From Pseudomonas mendocina (GTDB lineage: Bacteria > Pseudomonadota > Gammaproteobacteria > Pseudomonadales > Pseudomonadaceae): a DNA stretch of 64,000 bases. Made by a program: the position numbers and the translations under genes. The stretch covers positions 1,054,001-1,118,000 of the forward strand of contig CP148074.1 in the NCBI GenBank assembly GCA_037482215.1. Reading direction: 5' to 3'. This document shows, piece by piece, positions 18,641 to 28,033 of the stretch. The first letter of the stretch is position 1, and the number at the start of each line of letters is the position of its first letter. The notes below the pieces were generated by a model that had not been told where the DNA came from, searched no databases, and saw only the letters and a program-made list of their open reading frames with translations.

Positions 18641-19808
18641 TGTCCCTGGTTTCGTAAACGCCTTCAGGCCTCATAATGCGGCTCATTAGGAGAAGCCATG
18701 ACCAACCCGCGTTATCCCGAAGAGTTCAAAATCGAAGCAGTCAAACAGTTGACCGAATGAGGCCTGTCAGTGGCGGAAGTAGCTGCTTGTTTGGGCATGT
18801 CAGCTCATAGCCTGTATGCCTAGGTTAAACGCTACAGCATTCCCCAATAGCAGCGTGCACAAAAGGACGATTAACAAGCTGAGCTGCGTCGTCTTGCCGA
18901 ACTTAAGCGCGTGACCGGAGAGCGAGACATCCTAAAAAGGCGGCTGTAGGTTCAACTAGCTATCCGCTGACTATTCGGTTCGCCGCCTGTGCCTGATGCT
19001 GGAAGTACATACCCTCGGTTACGGCGCGTGGTTGGCAGAACCGAAATCGGTACGAGCCAAGGATAATCAGTGCCTGCTTGGACTGATCAAGCAGGGTGGC
19101 TAGAGAGCAGCGGTGTGAACGGCTCCCGCAAAATCCACGACGATCTGCGTGAGCAGGGAGAAGCATGCGGCAAACATCGTGTTGCTTGACGAATGCGCGT
19201 GGAAGGGCTGTGATCACTGACTTGGTATTGTCGTCGGCCAGGCTACTATGGTGGTAAGCCGCCAGCGCTTCACCGAATCATCTGGAGCGCCGATTCAATG
19301 TCATCCAACCTAATAAGGTCTGGGTAACGGACATTACCTACATCCGCACCTATGAGTGCTTGCTGTATTTGGAGATGGTGCTCATTCTTTTCTCGTGGCA
19401 GGTAATCGTTTGGTCAGTGAAACCGCAGATAACCAGCGACATGACAATTGATAGGCTGCTGATGGCAGCTCGGTGTCGTAAGCCAAAGCAGGAGGTGATG
19501 ATTTACTCAGATCAGGGGAGCCAGTTCAGATGCAGCGATTGGCAAGGCTTCCTGAAAGCCATCAACTTGCTTGGCAGCCTGAGTCGGCGCGGCAACTGCC
19601 ATTACAATGCAGTAGCGGAAAGCTTTTTCCAGTTGCTGAAGCGTGAACGGATCAGGCGAACAATCTATAGCACTAGGTAGGGCGCACGCGCTGATGTGTT
19701 CGAGTACATCGGGATGTTTTACAGCCCATAATGCTTACACGGTTTCAACAACCAGCTGTCACAGGTAGAGTTTGAGAGGAAACATTTACAGAGTCTGGAA
19801 AGTTCCTA
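18641..19808 (+). mobile_element. Decayed IS3-family insertion sequence
   Basis: The orfA remnant starts at 18698 (MTNPRYPEEFKIEAVKQLTE) and continues through in-frame stops as AEVAACLGMSAHSLYA and ELKRVTGERDIL. The orfB remnant lies around 19290-19790: VWVTDITYIRTYECLLYLEM, the second catalytic Asp in IYSDQGSQF, the catalytic Glu in AVAESFFQLLKRE, and the tail HGFNNQLS then VEFERKHLQSLES. Stops in orfA replace expected Arg, Trp, Gln and Gln codons. The element cannot make transposase. The ends are approximate; no good terminal inverted repeat was matched. It marks the left border of the accessory region. Confidence 0.85.
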
Positions 19809-20333
19809 AGAAATTTGGTGGGGTTTATACTTAAAAGAAATATATTAAAATAGAAATAGCTTGAAAGGCATGCAAAATTAAAGATTGGCCCTTTCAAGGT
19901 AATTTATATAATGCGGTATCGATTATTTATCTATTTATTGTTTGGTATATGTGTATTTGCAGTGTTAACATCCATGCGCGAATTAAATTCAAAATTATCA
20001 AAGTAACTCATCCAACCTGTCATAAAGGCCAGTATCCAAGCGCAGGTAGTTAAAATAAATTCACGCCAGGTCATAACTCTACCTCAAAAAACTAAAACCG
20101 AACTTATTTATTTCATCAAATAGTATGTGTCTAATCTGCTCCGTCACAGATAAAATAATATCTGCAAAATTTTATATATGCCAAAATCAAATATCATTCA
20201 ATTTTAATGGGTAAATAGTCCGGTAATGACGCTGCTCACATCGGTGAGCTATTTAAAATATATTGGTTTCAATATGAATAATTCTGAAGTTGATAGATGA
20301 AAATATCAGGCCCATGAATAAATTTCATCCAGT
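19809..20333. other. AT-rich gap with two overlapping tiny reading frames
   Basis: No established gene. On the plus strand 19911-20006 encodes a 31-residue hydrophobic peptide (MRYRLFIYLLFGICVFAVLT then SMRELNSKLSK). On the minus strand 20075-19998 encodes 25 residues starting MTWREFILTTCA, with a well-placed GAGG. Shifting that frame by one base after codon 12 gives a longer membrane-like peptide (WILAFMTGWMSYF), so it may be a broken small gene. Both are speculative. Confidence 0.25.
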
Positions 20334-20363
20334 AAAACCGGTAACCAAAGTCGTGATTACCGG
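20334..20363 (-). terminator. Terminator of the secreted-protein gene
   Basis: Stem CCGGTAA (20338-20344) with TTACCGG (20357-20363); the AAAA before it reads as TTTT on the minus strand, 27 nt past the stop codon at 20390. Confidence 0.65.
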
Positions 20364-20389
20364 AAAGGATAAATAATAATGATTAAATT

Positions 20390-21106
20390 TTATTGATCTA
20401 CTAACACCTGTATCTGGCGTTTTTGATCCCCTTTAACTGGGGTATAAGACTGATTAGAAGCCCCGGAAATGTTTATGAATGAACCACTTCCAATTGCCGA
20501 CTCTATCTGCCATTGGTAAGTCAAGCCGGTACAAGCGCCCTCACAGATAACGCTTGCCGACAAAGCCTGACCAACTTTCGGTGCACCATCAACAAGCCCG
20601 TCAATAACCACACTCAGTGGAGCACCCTCAGCAGTCACAGGAATCTCAGTACCACCTTGACCTGCTCCTGGTACTGATCCGTCCAATACGGCCAGTGTCT
20701 CCAGCGACTGGTAGGGGTCTGTTGTGCTGGGATCAGTTTTAGCTACAGCCTTAACAGTAATACTTTTTCCCAAGTGTTCGGAGTTTATTATCAACTCAGT
20801 ACCAGTGCCGATTGGAGTGGAACCTGCAAACCATTGATATGTAGCCTCAACCACCTCGTCGCCATCAGTGTCGCTTACATCGGTTGAGAGGTTCCAGCTA
20901 ATATGCAGTGCATCGCCTGTATTTACGATGCCATTGCTGTCACTATCAATAAAGCTGATGATAGCTGGGTTGGTAACAACTGGTGCTGCACCCTTAACTG
21001 TGGAGGTCGGACTAGAAGTAATCTCAGCCAATGCGCAAGCAGTAAAAGACATTCCGGCAGCTAGAGTAATTAGCTTACGGTAATTTTTAAATGTAAAAAA
21101 TTTCAT
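20390..21106 (-). CDS. Secreted protein with Ig-like repeat organisation, unknown function
   Basis: 238 residues from the ATG at 21106 (GAGG 9 nt upstream). The signal peptide includes KLITLAAGMSFTACALA. Two beta-rich repeats follow: the first has IDSDSNGIVNTGDALHISWN, then DGDEVVEATYQWFAGSTPIG and GKSITVKAVAKTDP; the second has KVGQALSASV and LTYQWQIES, closing with SYTPVKGDQ. The DxDxNG segment may bind calcium. The YQW...Y...GD pattern resembles Ig-like domains of intimin- or ZirU-type exported proteins, but I do not recognise a specific family. It has its own terminator and stands alone beside an IS remnant, suggesting acquisition. Function unknown. Confidence 0.65.
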   Translation of the reverse strand: MKFFTFKNYRKLITLAAGMSFTACALAEITSSPTSTVKGAAPVVTNPAIISFIDSDSNGIVNTGDALHISWNLSTDVSDTDGDEVVEATYQWFAGSTPIGTGTELIINSEHLGKSITVKAVAKTDPSTTDPYQSLETLAVLDGSVPGAGQGGTEIPVTAEGAPLSVVIDGLVDGAPKVGQALSASVICEGACTGLTYQWQIESAIGSGSFINISGASNQSYTPVKGDQKRQIQVLVDQ

Positions 21107-21448
21107 GTTATCCATCCTCAGAATCATTTATATATCCTGATCTGAACAATCAGCCTAATCGGCTGCAGACAAATCACCCTATTTAAAAAATGAGTTCGTC
21201 AAGACAGCCAAATAAATTTATCGGCGACCTCAATGAAATCTTGGTCATTTTGATAGGTCGAAGAATGATTCCGTAGAGGTTTTTTCCGATCGCAATGTAA
21301 GGAAATTCTGAAAATAATAAAATCGTCGCAGTGCTCACATGCTGATTTGTTTAAATAAATTTTTTGACCCCGCTTAACTTGAAGCTAATAACCAAAAATC
21401 ACCAGCAGCTCAGTGAAACTTGTGTACTCACTAGAGAACCCTTGGCAA
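21107..21448. other. Intergenic region, AT-rich
   Basis: About 340 bases between the secreted-protein start and the end of the hydratase/dehydrogenase gene. It should hold the promoter of the secreted-protein gene on the minus strand. No RNA gene or strong hairpin was recognised. Confidence 0.4.
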
Positions 21449-23578
21449 TCACCAATTTAGGTTTGAGAAGAAGCCTTGATTGCTAACCAACTCAATCAAC
21501 AGAGGCGACGGTCGCCAGAATAGGGGATCTGTTGTTGCGTACTGCGAAATGCCAGCCAATATTTGATCCACTCCCTCTCTGTCGGCATACCACATTGGCC
21601 CACCTTTATAACGAGGGAATCCATAGCCATTGAGCAAAGTCACGTCCACATCCGATGGCCGCAGAGCAATACCCTCTTGCACAACATTAGCACCCTCATT
21701 AATCATGGCCGCGAGGTAGCGCTCAATAATTTCTCGGTTACTAAATGCTTTAGGCAGAATGCCAGCTTCAGCGCGCACCTCTCTGAGTATTCCATCTAGC
21801 TCTGGGTTAACTCGCCCTGCCTTGGCACCTTTCTCATACACGTAGTAACCCATTCCGGTCTTTTGACCAAACCAGCCCTGCTCACACAGTTTGTCGGCCA
21901 CACTGACATAACGCAGTCGCGGATCTCGTAATGGCGCCTTACGCTTACGCGTAGCCCAACTGATGTCCCCTCCGGCAAGATCAACCACCTGAAACGGCCC
22001 CATTGGGAAACCGAATTCACGGATGGCCTCGTCGATCTGATAGGGGCTGGCGCCATCCAGCATCATCAACTCAGCAGCCTCGCGGTACACCGCCAGCATA
22101 CGGTTGCCGATAAAACCATCACACATCCCTGCACGCACGGGGGTTTTCTTCAGGGATTTAGCTAGGCTAAATGCCGTCGCTACGGTTCGGCTGTTAGCAT
22201 TCTCCGGCACGACCACCTCAACCAGCTTCATGATGTTGGCCGGCGAGAAAAAGTGAATGCCAATTACGCGCCCAGGGTTGGAAAGCCCCTGAGACATCTC
22301 GTTAATGTCCAGATAGGACGTATTGGTGACGAGAATAGTGTCCGCCCGACAGAACTGATCAAGTTGGGCAAGCAGCGCTTTCTTTACCGCCATGTCCTCA
22401 AAGACGGCCTCGATGACCATGTCGGTATCAGCAAGCACGGCGAAATCTATGTGGCAGCTTAGTCGGGACAGGCGTATGTCCTTTTCTGACCCGCTGATGC
22501 GCTGGCGATCCTGTAGTTTTTGATACGTATTGGCGATGGCATTTCTACCTCGCTCAAGGAAAGTCTGTCCACGCTCCATCAACAGCACGTCATACCCGGC
22601 ATCCAGAAGCGCGACGCTGATACCAACCCCCATCGTACCAGCACCTATGACTGCAATTTTTTTCAGCGCCGCTGGGCTCGCCTGGCTGGCCTCAGGAACT
22701 TTGCTAGAAGCTTTCTCTGCTAAAAACGCATGAACTAATGCGGAGCGCTGAGGACTCTCAATGCATTTATTGAACAATTCACGCTCTGTTTTCAAACCTT
22801 CATCGAAAGGCAAATCCAGCGCTGCCTGAACGGCTTCAACAATTTTCTCCGGGGAAAAAAGCCCCTTGTTTTTCAGTTTGGTCTGCCTGACCTGTTCAAT
22901 CTCAACGCGGGCCGTTGCAGCATCAGCCAATGCCTGGGCATCGCGCGTTTTACGCACCGGCTGTCCGCTACTGACGAGTTGCTGCGCATATATAAGTGCT
23001 GACTGGAGAAGCTCCTCGTTACTGCAAACCTTATCCACAAGACCGGACGCCAATGGCTGATCTGCCGTGACAGGACGTCCACTCAGCATCAACTCCAGTG
23101 CAACGCCTGCACCGACCAAGCGTGGCAAACGCTGGGTTCCGCCTGCTCCGGGCAGTAAGCCCAGGTTGACCTCTGGCAGCCCCAGTTTGGCCGAGGCAGT
23201 GGCAACCCTGAAATGGGAGGCTAAAGCCAGTTCAAGCCCTCCTCCCAAGCAAGATCCTTTGATGGCTGCAATCACCGGTTTTCTGCTGTTCTCCAGACGA
23301 TTACAGAGTTCGCTCAGGTTGGGCCCTACAACCTGCCCAAACTCGCGAATATCGGCCCCACCGCAAAAGTGTTTGCCCGCACCGTGCAGGATGATGGCCT
23401 CAACAGCAGTATTGCGCTCAACTGTATCCAGCGCATCCGCTATCCCTTGCTTAACGACCGCACTAAGGGCATTAACGGGAGGATTAACAATCTCCAGAAC
23501 AGCGATAGCGCCATCCAGAGTAACGTCAACGCGGGCAGGAGAATATGCAGAAGCAGCTGCGTGATCGTGAACGCTCAT
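21449..23578 (-). CDS. Bifunctional enoyl-CoA hydratase / 3-hydroxyacyl-CoA dehydrogenase
   Basis: 709 residues from the ATG at 23578 (a GTG at 23587 is possible). N-terminal crotonase domain, about 1-190: oxyanion motifs [10 protein letters not shown] and [11 protein letters not shown], with the two catalytic glutamates in GLELAL and [21 protein letters not shown] dehydrogenase domain follows from about 300: NAD motif [11 protein letters not shown], catalytic region NTSYLDI and [18 protein letters not shown], and a C-terminal tandem domain ending MYADREG-like ([12 protein letters not shown]). It performs the hydration and NAD-dependent oxidation steps of beta-oxidation. Lying with a CoA-transferase, acyl-CoA dehydrogenase and PcaF-like thiolase, it probably serves a dedicated organic-acid pathway rather than general fatty-acid oxidation (inference). 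Confidence 0.9.
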   Translation of the reverse strand: MSVHDHAAASAYSPARVDVTLDGAIAVLEIVNPPVNALSAVVKQGIADALDTVERNTAVEAIILHGAGKHFCGGADIREFGQVVGPNLSELCNRLENSRKPVIAAIKGSCLGGGLELALASHFRVATASAKLGLPEVNLGLLPGAGGTQRLPRLVGAGVALELMLSGRPVTADQPLASGLVDKVCSNEELLQSALIYAQQLVSSGQPVRKTRDAQALADAATARVEIEQVRQTKLKNKGLFSPEKIVEAVQAALDLPFDEGLKTERELFNKCIESPQRSALVHAFLAEKASSKVPEASQASPAALKKIAVIGAGTMGVGISVALLDAGYDVLLMERGQTFLERGRNAIANTYQKLQDRQRISGSEKDIRLSRLSCHIDFAVLADTDMVIEAVFEDMAVKKALLAQLDQFCRADTILVTNTSYLDINEMSQGLSNPGRVIGIHFFSPANIMKLVEVVVPENANSRTVATAFSLAKSLKKTPVRAGMCDGFIGNRMLAVYREAAELMMLDGASPYQIDEAIREFGFPMGPFQVVDLAGGDISWATRKRKAPLRDPRLRYVSVADKLCEQGWFGQKTGMGYYVYEKGAKAGRVNPELDGILREVRAEAGILPKAFSNREIIERYLAAMINEGANVVQEGIALRPSDVDVTLLNGYGFPRYKGGPMWYADREGVDQILAGISQYATTDPLFWRPSPLLIELVSNQGFFSNLNW

Positions 23579-23613
23579 TTTAATCACCGGTGTACCGTGT
23601 TTTTACAGGAAGC

Positions 23614-23642
23614 GGGTGTCGGTGAAGCACCAACACCCTTTT
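23614..23642. terminator. Hairpin between the transporter and hydratase genes
   Basis: Eleven-position stem with one mismatch (23614-23624 with 23628-23638), loop AAG, and TTTT on the plus strand. For the minus-strand genes around it the T-run is on the wrong side, so it may attenuate or stabilise the transcript rather than terminate it. Confidence 0.45.
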
Positions 23643-23653
23643 GATCAGGCCGC

Positions 23654-25054
23654 TCAGGCCAGGCGAGGACTGCTTGCAGGCGTGGGACTCTCAGCAGATT
23701 CAACCGCAGTACCACCGGTGATATCGTGCGCATCAGCCTGCTCAGCTGTGGACAACTCACTGGCCCGGTGCCCGGTTTTCTGCAACAGCAGCAAAGTGCA
23801 AACCAATGAAACAACTGCGTAGCTACCCGCAGTTATTGCCACCCAGAAAATTTCACCGGTTGAATTAAGAATCCACTGCGCCAACACCGGTGTGCCGCCA
23901 CCAATCAGCAGCGAACAGAGCTGGTAGGCAAGTGACAGGCCTGTGTAGCGAATCCGGGTAGGGAATGCACGGGCAAGAATGCCGCCAACAGCGCCGTAGA
24001 ACATGGCATGAGGGATAGTTGCCAAGGCCATGCCGAGAGCGGCAATCCAGTAGATTTTGGTTTCAATGCTAAAAAACATGAGCGGCATAAAGACCAGCTC
24101 AGGGATAAGCATGATCAGAACGGCTTTGCGCATGTCTATTTTAGATGTCAGCCAGGCACCGATCGGCTGTGAAATAAACTGAACAATAAGCGCAATAATG
24201 ATGATGCTTAAAAAAGTATCCTGCGAATATCCAAGCGCTTTTGTAGCCCACGATACTGCGAACGTTGTCTTGAAATAAGTAACATGAATTACGGGCAGTA
24301 CCAAAGCCCCGATCAATACAAGTCTCCAGTGATCGCGAAGCACTTCGATGACCGGCATTTTTACTGTCTTTTTTTCCTTGATCAGCTTTTTCATGTCATC
24401 CGTTTCTTCCAGTCTCAAACGGATAACCATGCCGACAATAACCAGAGCAGCAGACAGTAAAAATGGAACTCGCCACCCCCAACTTACAAACTCCGGTGTG
24501 GGGATTGAACTCAATGCAAAGAAAACCAGTGTGGCCAACAAATTGCCCGTTGGTGACCCCTGCTGAGCAAACGCCGAATAGAGAATACCTTTACCTTTAG
24601 GCGCCTGCTCGCTGGCAATTAAAACCGCCCCGCCCCATTCGCCGCCTACGGCGACTCCTTGGATTATCCGTAGAAATACCAGAAGAACCGGCGCCCAGTA
24701 GCCGATTGAGTCGTAGGCCGGCAGCAGGCCAATACCGGTTGTCGCAACCCCCATCATGACCAGGGTAATCACCAGTGTGGTTTTACGCCCGATTTTGTCA
24801 CCGAGGTGACCGAAAATAAGCCCCCCCAGAGGCCGGGCGATAAAGCCCGACCAGAGCGTTAAAAATGCCAGAAGAGTTGCTACACCAGGGTCTAGATCTG
24901 AAGGGAAAAATATCTTCCCAAAAACCAATGCAGCTGCAAAACCATATATATAAAAGTCATACCACTCGATGGTGGTACCGATGAATGAGGCAATACCAGC
25001 CTTTCGTGCTTTAGCTGATTGTATTTTGTAATCAGATTCCGCTGCTCTGTTCAT
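23654..25054 (-). CDS. MHS-family major facilitator transporter (organic-acid/proton symporter)
   Basis: 466 residues with twelve predicted membrane helices. The N-terminus SFIGTTIEWYDFYIYGFAAA, the loop FGHLGDKIGRKTTLV and GVAVGGEWGGAVLIASE are signatures of the metabolite:H+ symporter (MHS) group, which includes ShiA, ProP, KgtP and PcaT. Probable role: import of the acid degraded by the neighbouring CoA-dependent enzymes. It lies 75 nt upstream of the hydratase/dehydrogenase gene on the same strand. The substrate cannot be read from the sequence. Confidence 0.9.
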   Translation of the reverse strand: MNRAAESDYKIQSAKARKAGIASFIGTTIEWYDFYIYGFAAALVFGKIFFPSDLDPGVATLLAFLTLWSGFIARPLGGLIFGHLGDKIGRKTTLVITLVMMGVATTGIGLLPAYDSIGYWAPVLLVFLRIIQGVAVGGEWGGAVLIASEQAPKGKGILYSAFAQQGSPTGNLLATLVFFALSSIPTPEFVSWGWRVPFLLSAALVIVGMVIRLRLEETDDMKKLIKEKKTVKMPVIEVLRDHWRLVLIGALVLPVIHVTYFKTTFAVSWATKALGYSQDTFLSIIIIALIVQFISQPIGAWLTSKIDMRKAVLIMLIPELVFMPLMFFSIETKIYWIAALGMALATIPHAMFYGAVGGILARAFPTRIRYTGLSLAYQLCSLLIGGGTPVLAQWILNSTGEIFWVAITAGSYAVVSLVCTLLLLQKTGHRASELSTAEQADAHDITGGTAVESAESPTPASSPRLA

Positions 25055-25263
25055 ACGCTAGACTCGTTATTGTTTTCATTAGCACGACCGTGCATTTAAA
25101 ACACTGCACAGCATCAGGGTTGAACGAGTCTAGATAGGAGTTTTAGAAATAAATAATCTTTAAATTTTATCGTTCAATAAGCAAATACCCATCCTGTTAG
25201 AAATACTCTTTAATCAATTGATACAGCGTGAACAATCATATAAACGACCATAAATATTTCAGA

Positions 25264-26175
25264 TCAGTCTGTAACTTTCGACTCACCAGGCAGGCATTGC
25301 CGTAAGGTGCCCAGAAAGTCCTTCGCGGCTTGCGAGGCTGCGCCATCCATATAGATCGCATGCGTCTCGGATCTGACATCAGGGCGCTCAATTTCCACAT
25401 AGCGGACATCTGCAGGCCAAGCATCAGCGAGTGTCTGCGGCACCAGGGCCACTCCCATGCCCAGCCCCACCATGGTGATAATCGTCTGCCAAAGACGGGC
25501 CTCATGACGAATGATCGGACTGAACCCTGAACTGACACAAAGCGCTACGATCAGATCGTGATAATGCGGAGATGACGCACGGGGGAACATGATGAAACCA
25601 TCGTTGTTCAACTCTGAAAGTGTCAGACGGCAGCTCCCTGCCAGCGGGTGACTTTCCGGCAGGCAAGCAATGAACGGGTCCGTCATCAGCAACTCCGAAG
25701 CAATGCCCGGTGAGATCCTCCCCCAGTGAACCAGCCCCAGGTCAATCTGCCCCCGTTGCAAAGCATGGGCCTGCTCAGCGGTGTTCATCTCTACCAGCAC
25801 CACCTCTATGCCTGGGTTCTCTTGCTGGAAACACGCAATGGCCTCTGGGAGCCCACGGTGCAGCATCGAGTTCACAAAACCGATACGCAGCCTGCCACTG
25901 AGTCCCTGTGAAGATCTCAGGGTCAGGCGCTTTACCTGCTCAAGCTGAACCAGCAATGTACGACTTTCGCTCAGCAGGGTTTCGCCAGCACTGGTCAGCT
26001 TGACCGATTTGTTGTTGCGGATCAGGAGCTGCACACCCAGCTGCTCTTCCAGCTTCTTGATGTCGAAACTCAAAGCAGGTTGCGAGATGAAAAGTCGTGC
26101 GGCAGCGCGACCAAAATGCAGTTCTTCGGCGACGGCAATGAAATAACGAAGCTGTTTAAAGTCCATTTCCCGCAT
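25264..26175 (-). CDS. LysR-family transcriptional regulator
   Basis: 303 residues. The N-terminal winged helix reads MDFKQLRYFIAVAEELHFGR then AAARLFISQPALSFDIKKLE, the standard LysR HTH with a BenM/CatR-like opening. A substrate-binding domain follows from about residue 90 (LRIGFVNSMLHRGLPEAI). It is divergent from the acyl-CoA dehydrogenase gene, with a 104-bp intergenic region carrying repeated CTTATCG motifs. It probably controls the catabolic cluster in response to a pathway acid or CoA ester (inference from position). The start at 26166 (MDFKQL) is an alternative to 26175. Confidence 0.9.
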   Translation of the reverse strand: MREMDFKQLRYFIAVAEELHFGRAAARLFISQPALSFDIKKLEEQLGVQLLIRNNKSVKLTSAGETLLSESRTLLVQLEQVKRLTLRSSQGLSGRLRIGFVNSMLHRGLPEAIACFQQENPGIEVVLVEMNTAEQAHALQRGQIDLGLVHWGRISPGIASELLMTDPFIACLPESHPLAGSCRLTLSELNNDGFIMFPRASSPHYHDLIVALCVSSGFSPIIRHEARLWQTIITMVGLGMGVALVPQTLADAWPADVRYVEIERPDVRSETHAIYMDGAASQAAKDFLGTLRQCLPGESKVTD

Positions 26176-26192
26176 TCCTTTGATCAGAATTT

Positions 26193-26236
26193 CTTATCGT
26201 AAGCCCATTTAATTGTATTGGAAGCTTATCGGTAGC
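26193..26236. promoter_or_regulatory. Candidate LysR operator
   Basis: CTTATCGTAAG at 26193-26203 is a dyad, and GCTTATCGGTAGC at 26224-26236 repeats its core about three helical turns away, in the spacer between the divergent LysR and acyl-CoA dehydrogenase genes. The spacing fits a recognition site plus an activation site. Confidence 0.45.
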
Positions 26237-26279
26237 AAACCTAGCATCCGGTCACATGTGAGCAATCAGGAGCACCACA

Positions 26280-28010
26280 ATGACCGATATAAGCGCCGTT
26301 TCGCTCGAAACACCCTCCAACATCCCAGACAGCTACGGTCTTAACCTATATCAGGCTGACATGGCTCTCGAACGTCTCTTGTCCGTCTATCTAAGTGCTA
26401 ATGAACTGGACCAATGGCGATCCGTTCTGACCAATCTTGGCGCCAGGGCCGGGAGTGAACTAGATGCGCTCGCCCTGTCAGCGGACAAGAACCCGCCCGC
26501 ACTGTCTTATCGCAGCCGGGCTGGCGCGGATATACAGACAATTCTTAAACATCCGGACTACATTGCCCTGGAGAAAGTGGCCTACGCAGAGCTGGGCCTG
26601 TCCTCCATGAGCCATATCCCGAACGGTCCGGTTCCGCTGGTGAAGTACGCACTGACCTATCTGTTCGTACAGGCTGAGTTTGGCCTGTGCTGCCCAGTGA
26701 GCATGACTGACTCGCTGACCCGCACCCTGCGCAAGTACGGTGATCCAGAGCTGGTTGCTCGCTATCTGCCCTCACTGACCAGTCGTGACTTCGATGAGCT
26801 GTTTCAGGGCGCCATGTTCATGACCGAACAGGATGCCGGCTCCGATGTTTCCGCCATTACCACCCTGGCCCGCAACGAAGATGGCCAGTGGAAGCTGTAT
26901 GGCGATAAGTGGTTCTGCTCAAACCCGGATGCCGACCTAGCGATGGTACTAGCTCGGGTGGAGGGCTCACCAGCCGGTCTCAAGGGCGTCAGCTTGTTCC
27001 TGCTGCCCAAGCACCGTGAAGACGGCACACACAACGACTACCGGATCGTGCGCCTGAAAGACAAGCTGGGAACCCGCTCAATGGCCAGCGGCGAGATCAG
27101 CCTACAAGGTGCAACAGCCTACCTGATAGGTGAGCAAGGACGCGGCTTTCAGCAAATGGCCGACATGATCAACATGTCACGCCTTTCCAACGGCGTGCGC
27201 TCCGCCGGGATGATGCGCCGCGCCCTTACCGAGGCGCTATTTATCGCCCGTAACCGCAAAGCGTTCGGTAAGCACTTGGTCGATATGCCGCTGATGCAGC
27301 GCCAACTGTTGAAAATGATGCTGCCTACCGAGCAGGCCCGCTCCATGTTTATGCACATAGCGACTCTGCTGACCAAAGCCGACAAAGGCGATGAACAGGC
27401 ACAAAAATGTGTTCGCATCCTCACCCCGATGATCAAATTTAGGGCCTGCCGTGACGCCCGCAAGGTCACCGGTGACGCAATGGAAGTGCGCGGTGGTGTG
27501 GGCTACATCGAAGAATGGAGCGATGCCCGCCTAGTGCGTGACTCCCACCTTGGCTCCATCTGGGAAGGCACCAGCAACATCGTGGCCTTGGATATCGCCC
27601 GTGCACACACACGGGAATCCGCACTAGATCCTCTGAATCACTACTTGCAAGGGTTGTTGGATGAATGCGGAGGCCGTTTACCTGCTGAAACCCAAGCACG
27701 TCTACAAGCGGTTCTTGTACGAGCAGTGGCTGGCATGAAGTACATGGTCGAAAACCAGTTCAATGAAGACGTTCGACGGGCTGGCAGTGCGCTTTACAAC
27801 ATCACTTCCGCGATCTTCATGGCATGGGAGGCGGTGCAGGCACCCGACCACCGCCGCCTTGCACTGGTCCATCTGATTCTGCAACACAAGCTACTCCCCC
27901 GTGATCCCCTGGTGCCTGGGTACACGTCCGAACAACTGGCAATCCTTGCTCAAGTTGCTAACGAGCAGAACATTTCACTAAGCGAAGCACTCATGTTGCT
28001 TCCTGCCTGA
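26280..28010 (+). CDS. Acyl-CoA dehydrogenase
   Basis: 576 residues, longer than the 380-400 of ordinary members and nearer to the AidB/large acyl-CoA dehydrogenase group. The FAD-binding middle domain has AMFMTEQDAGSDVSAITT and KLYGDKWFCSN. The C-terminal domain has GVGYIEEWSDARLVRDS and SIWEGTSNI, where the glutamate is the expected catalytic base. A further helical extension of about 100 residues follows. It would introduce the alpha-beta double bond into a CoA ester. AGGAG precedes the ATG. It is first in a three-gene plus-strand operon with a CoA-transferase and thiolase. Confidence 0.9.
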   Translation: MTDISAVSLETPSNIPDSYGLNLYQADMALERLLSVYLSANELDQWRSVLTNLGARAGSELDALALSADKNPPALSYRSRAGADIQTILKHPDYIALEKVAYAELGLSSMSHIPNGPVPLVKYALTYLFVQAEFGLCCPVSMTDSLTRTLRKYGDPELVARYLPSLTSRDFDELFQGAMFMTEQDAGSDVSAITTLARNEDGQWKLYGDKWFCSNPDADLAMVLARVEGSPAGLKGVSLFLLPKHREDGTHNDYRIVRLKDKLGTRSMASGEISLQGATAYLIGEQGRGFQQMADMINMSRLSNGVRSAGMMRRALTEALFIARNRKAFGKHLVDMPLMQRQLLKMMLPTEQARSMFMHIATLLTKADKGDEQAQKCVRILTPMIKFRACRDARKVTGDAMEVRGGVGYIEEWSDARLVRDSHLGSIWEGTSNIVALDIARAHTRESALDPLNHYLQGLLDECGGRLPAETQARLQAVLVRAVAGMKYMVENQFNEDVRRAGSALYNITSAIFMAWEAVQAPDHRRLALVHLILQHKLLPRDPLVPGYTSEQLAILAQVANEQNISLSEALMLLPA

Positions 28011-28033
28011 ACCGGATAAGGAATGGACTCACA

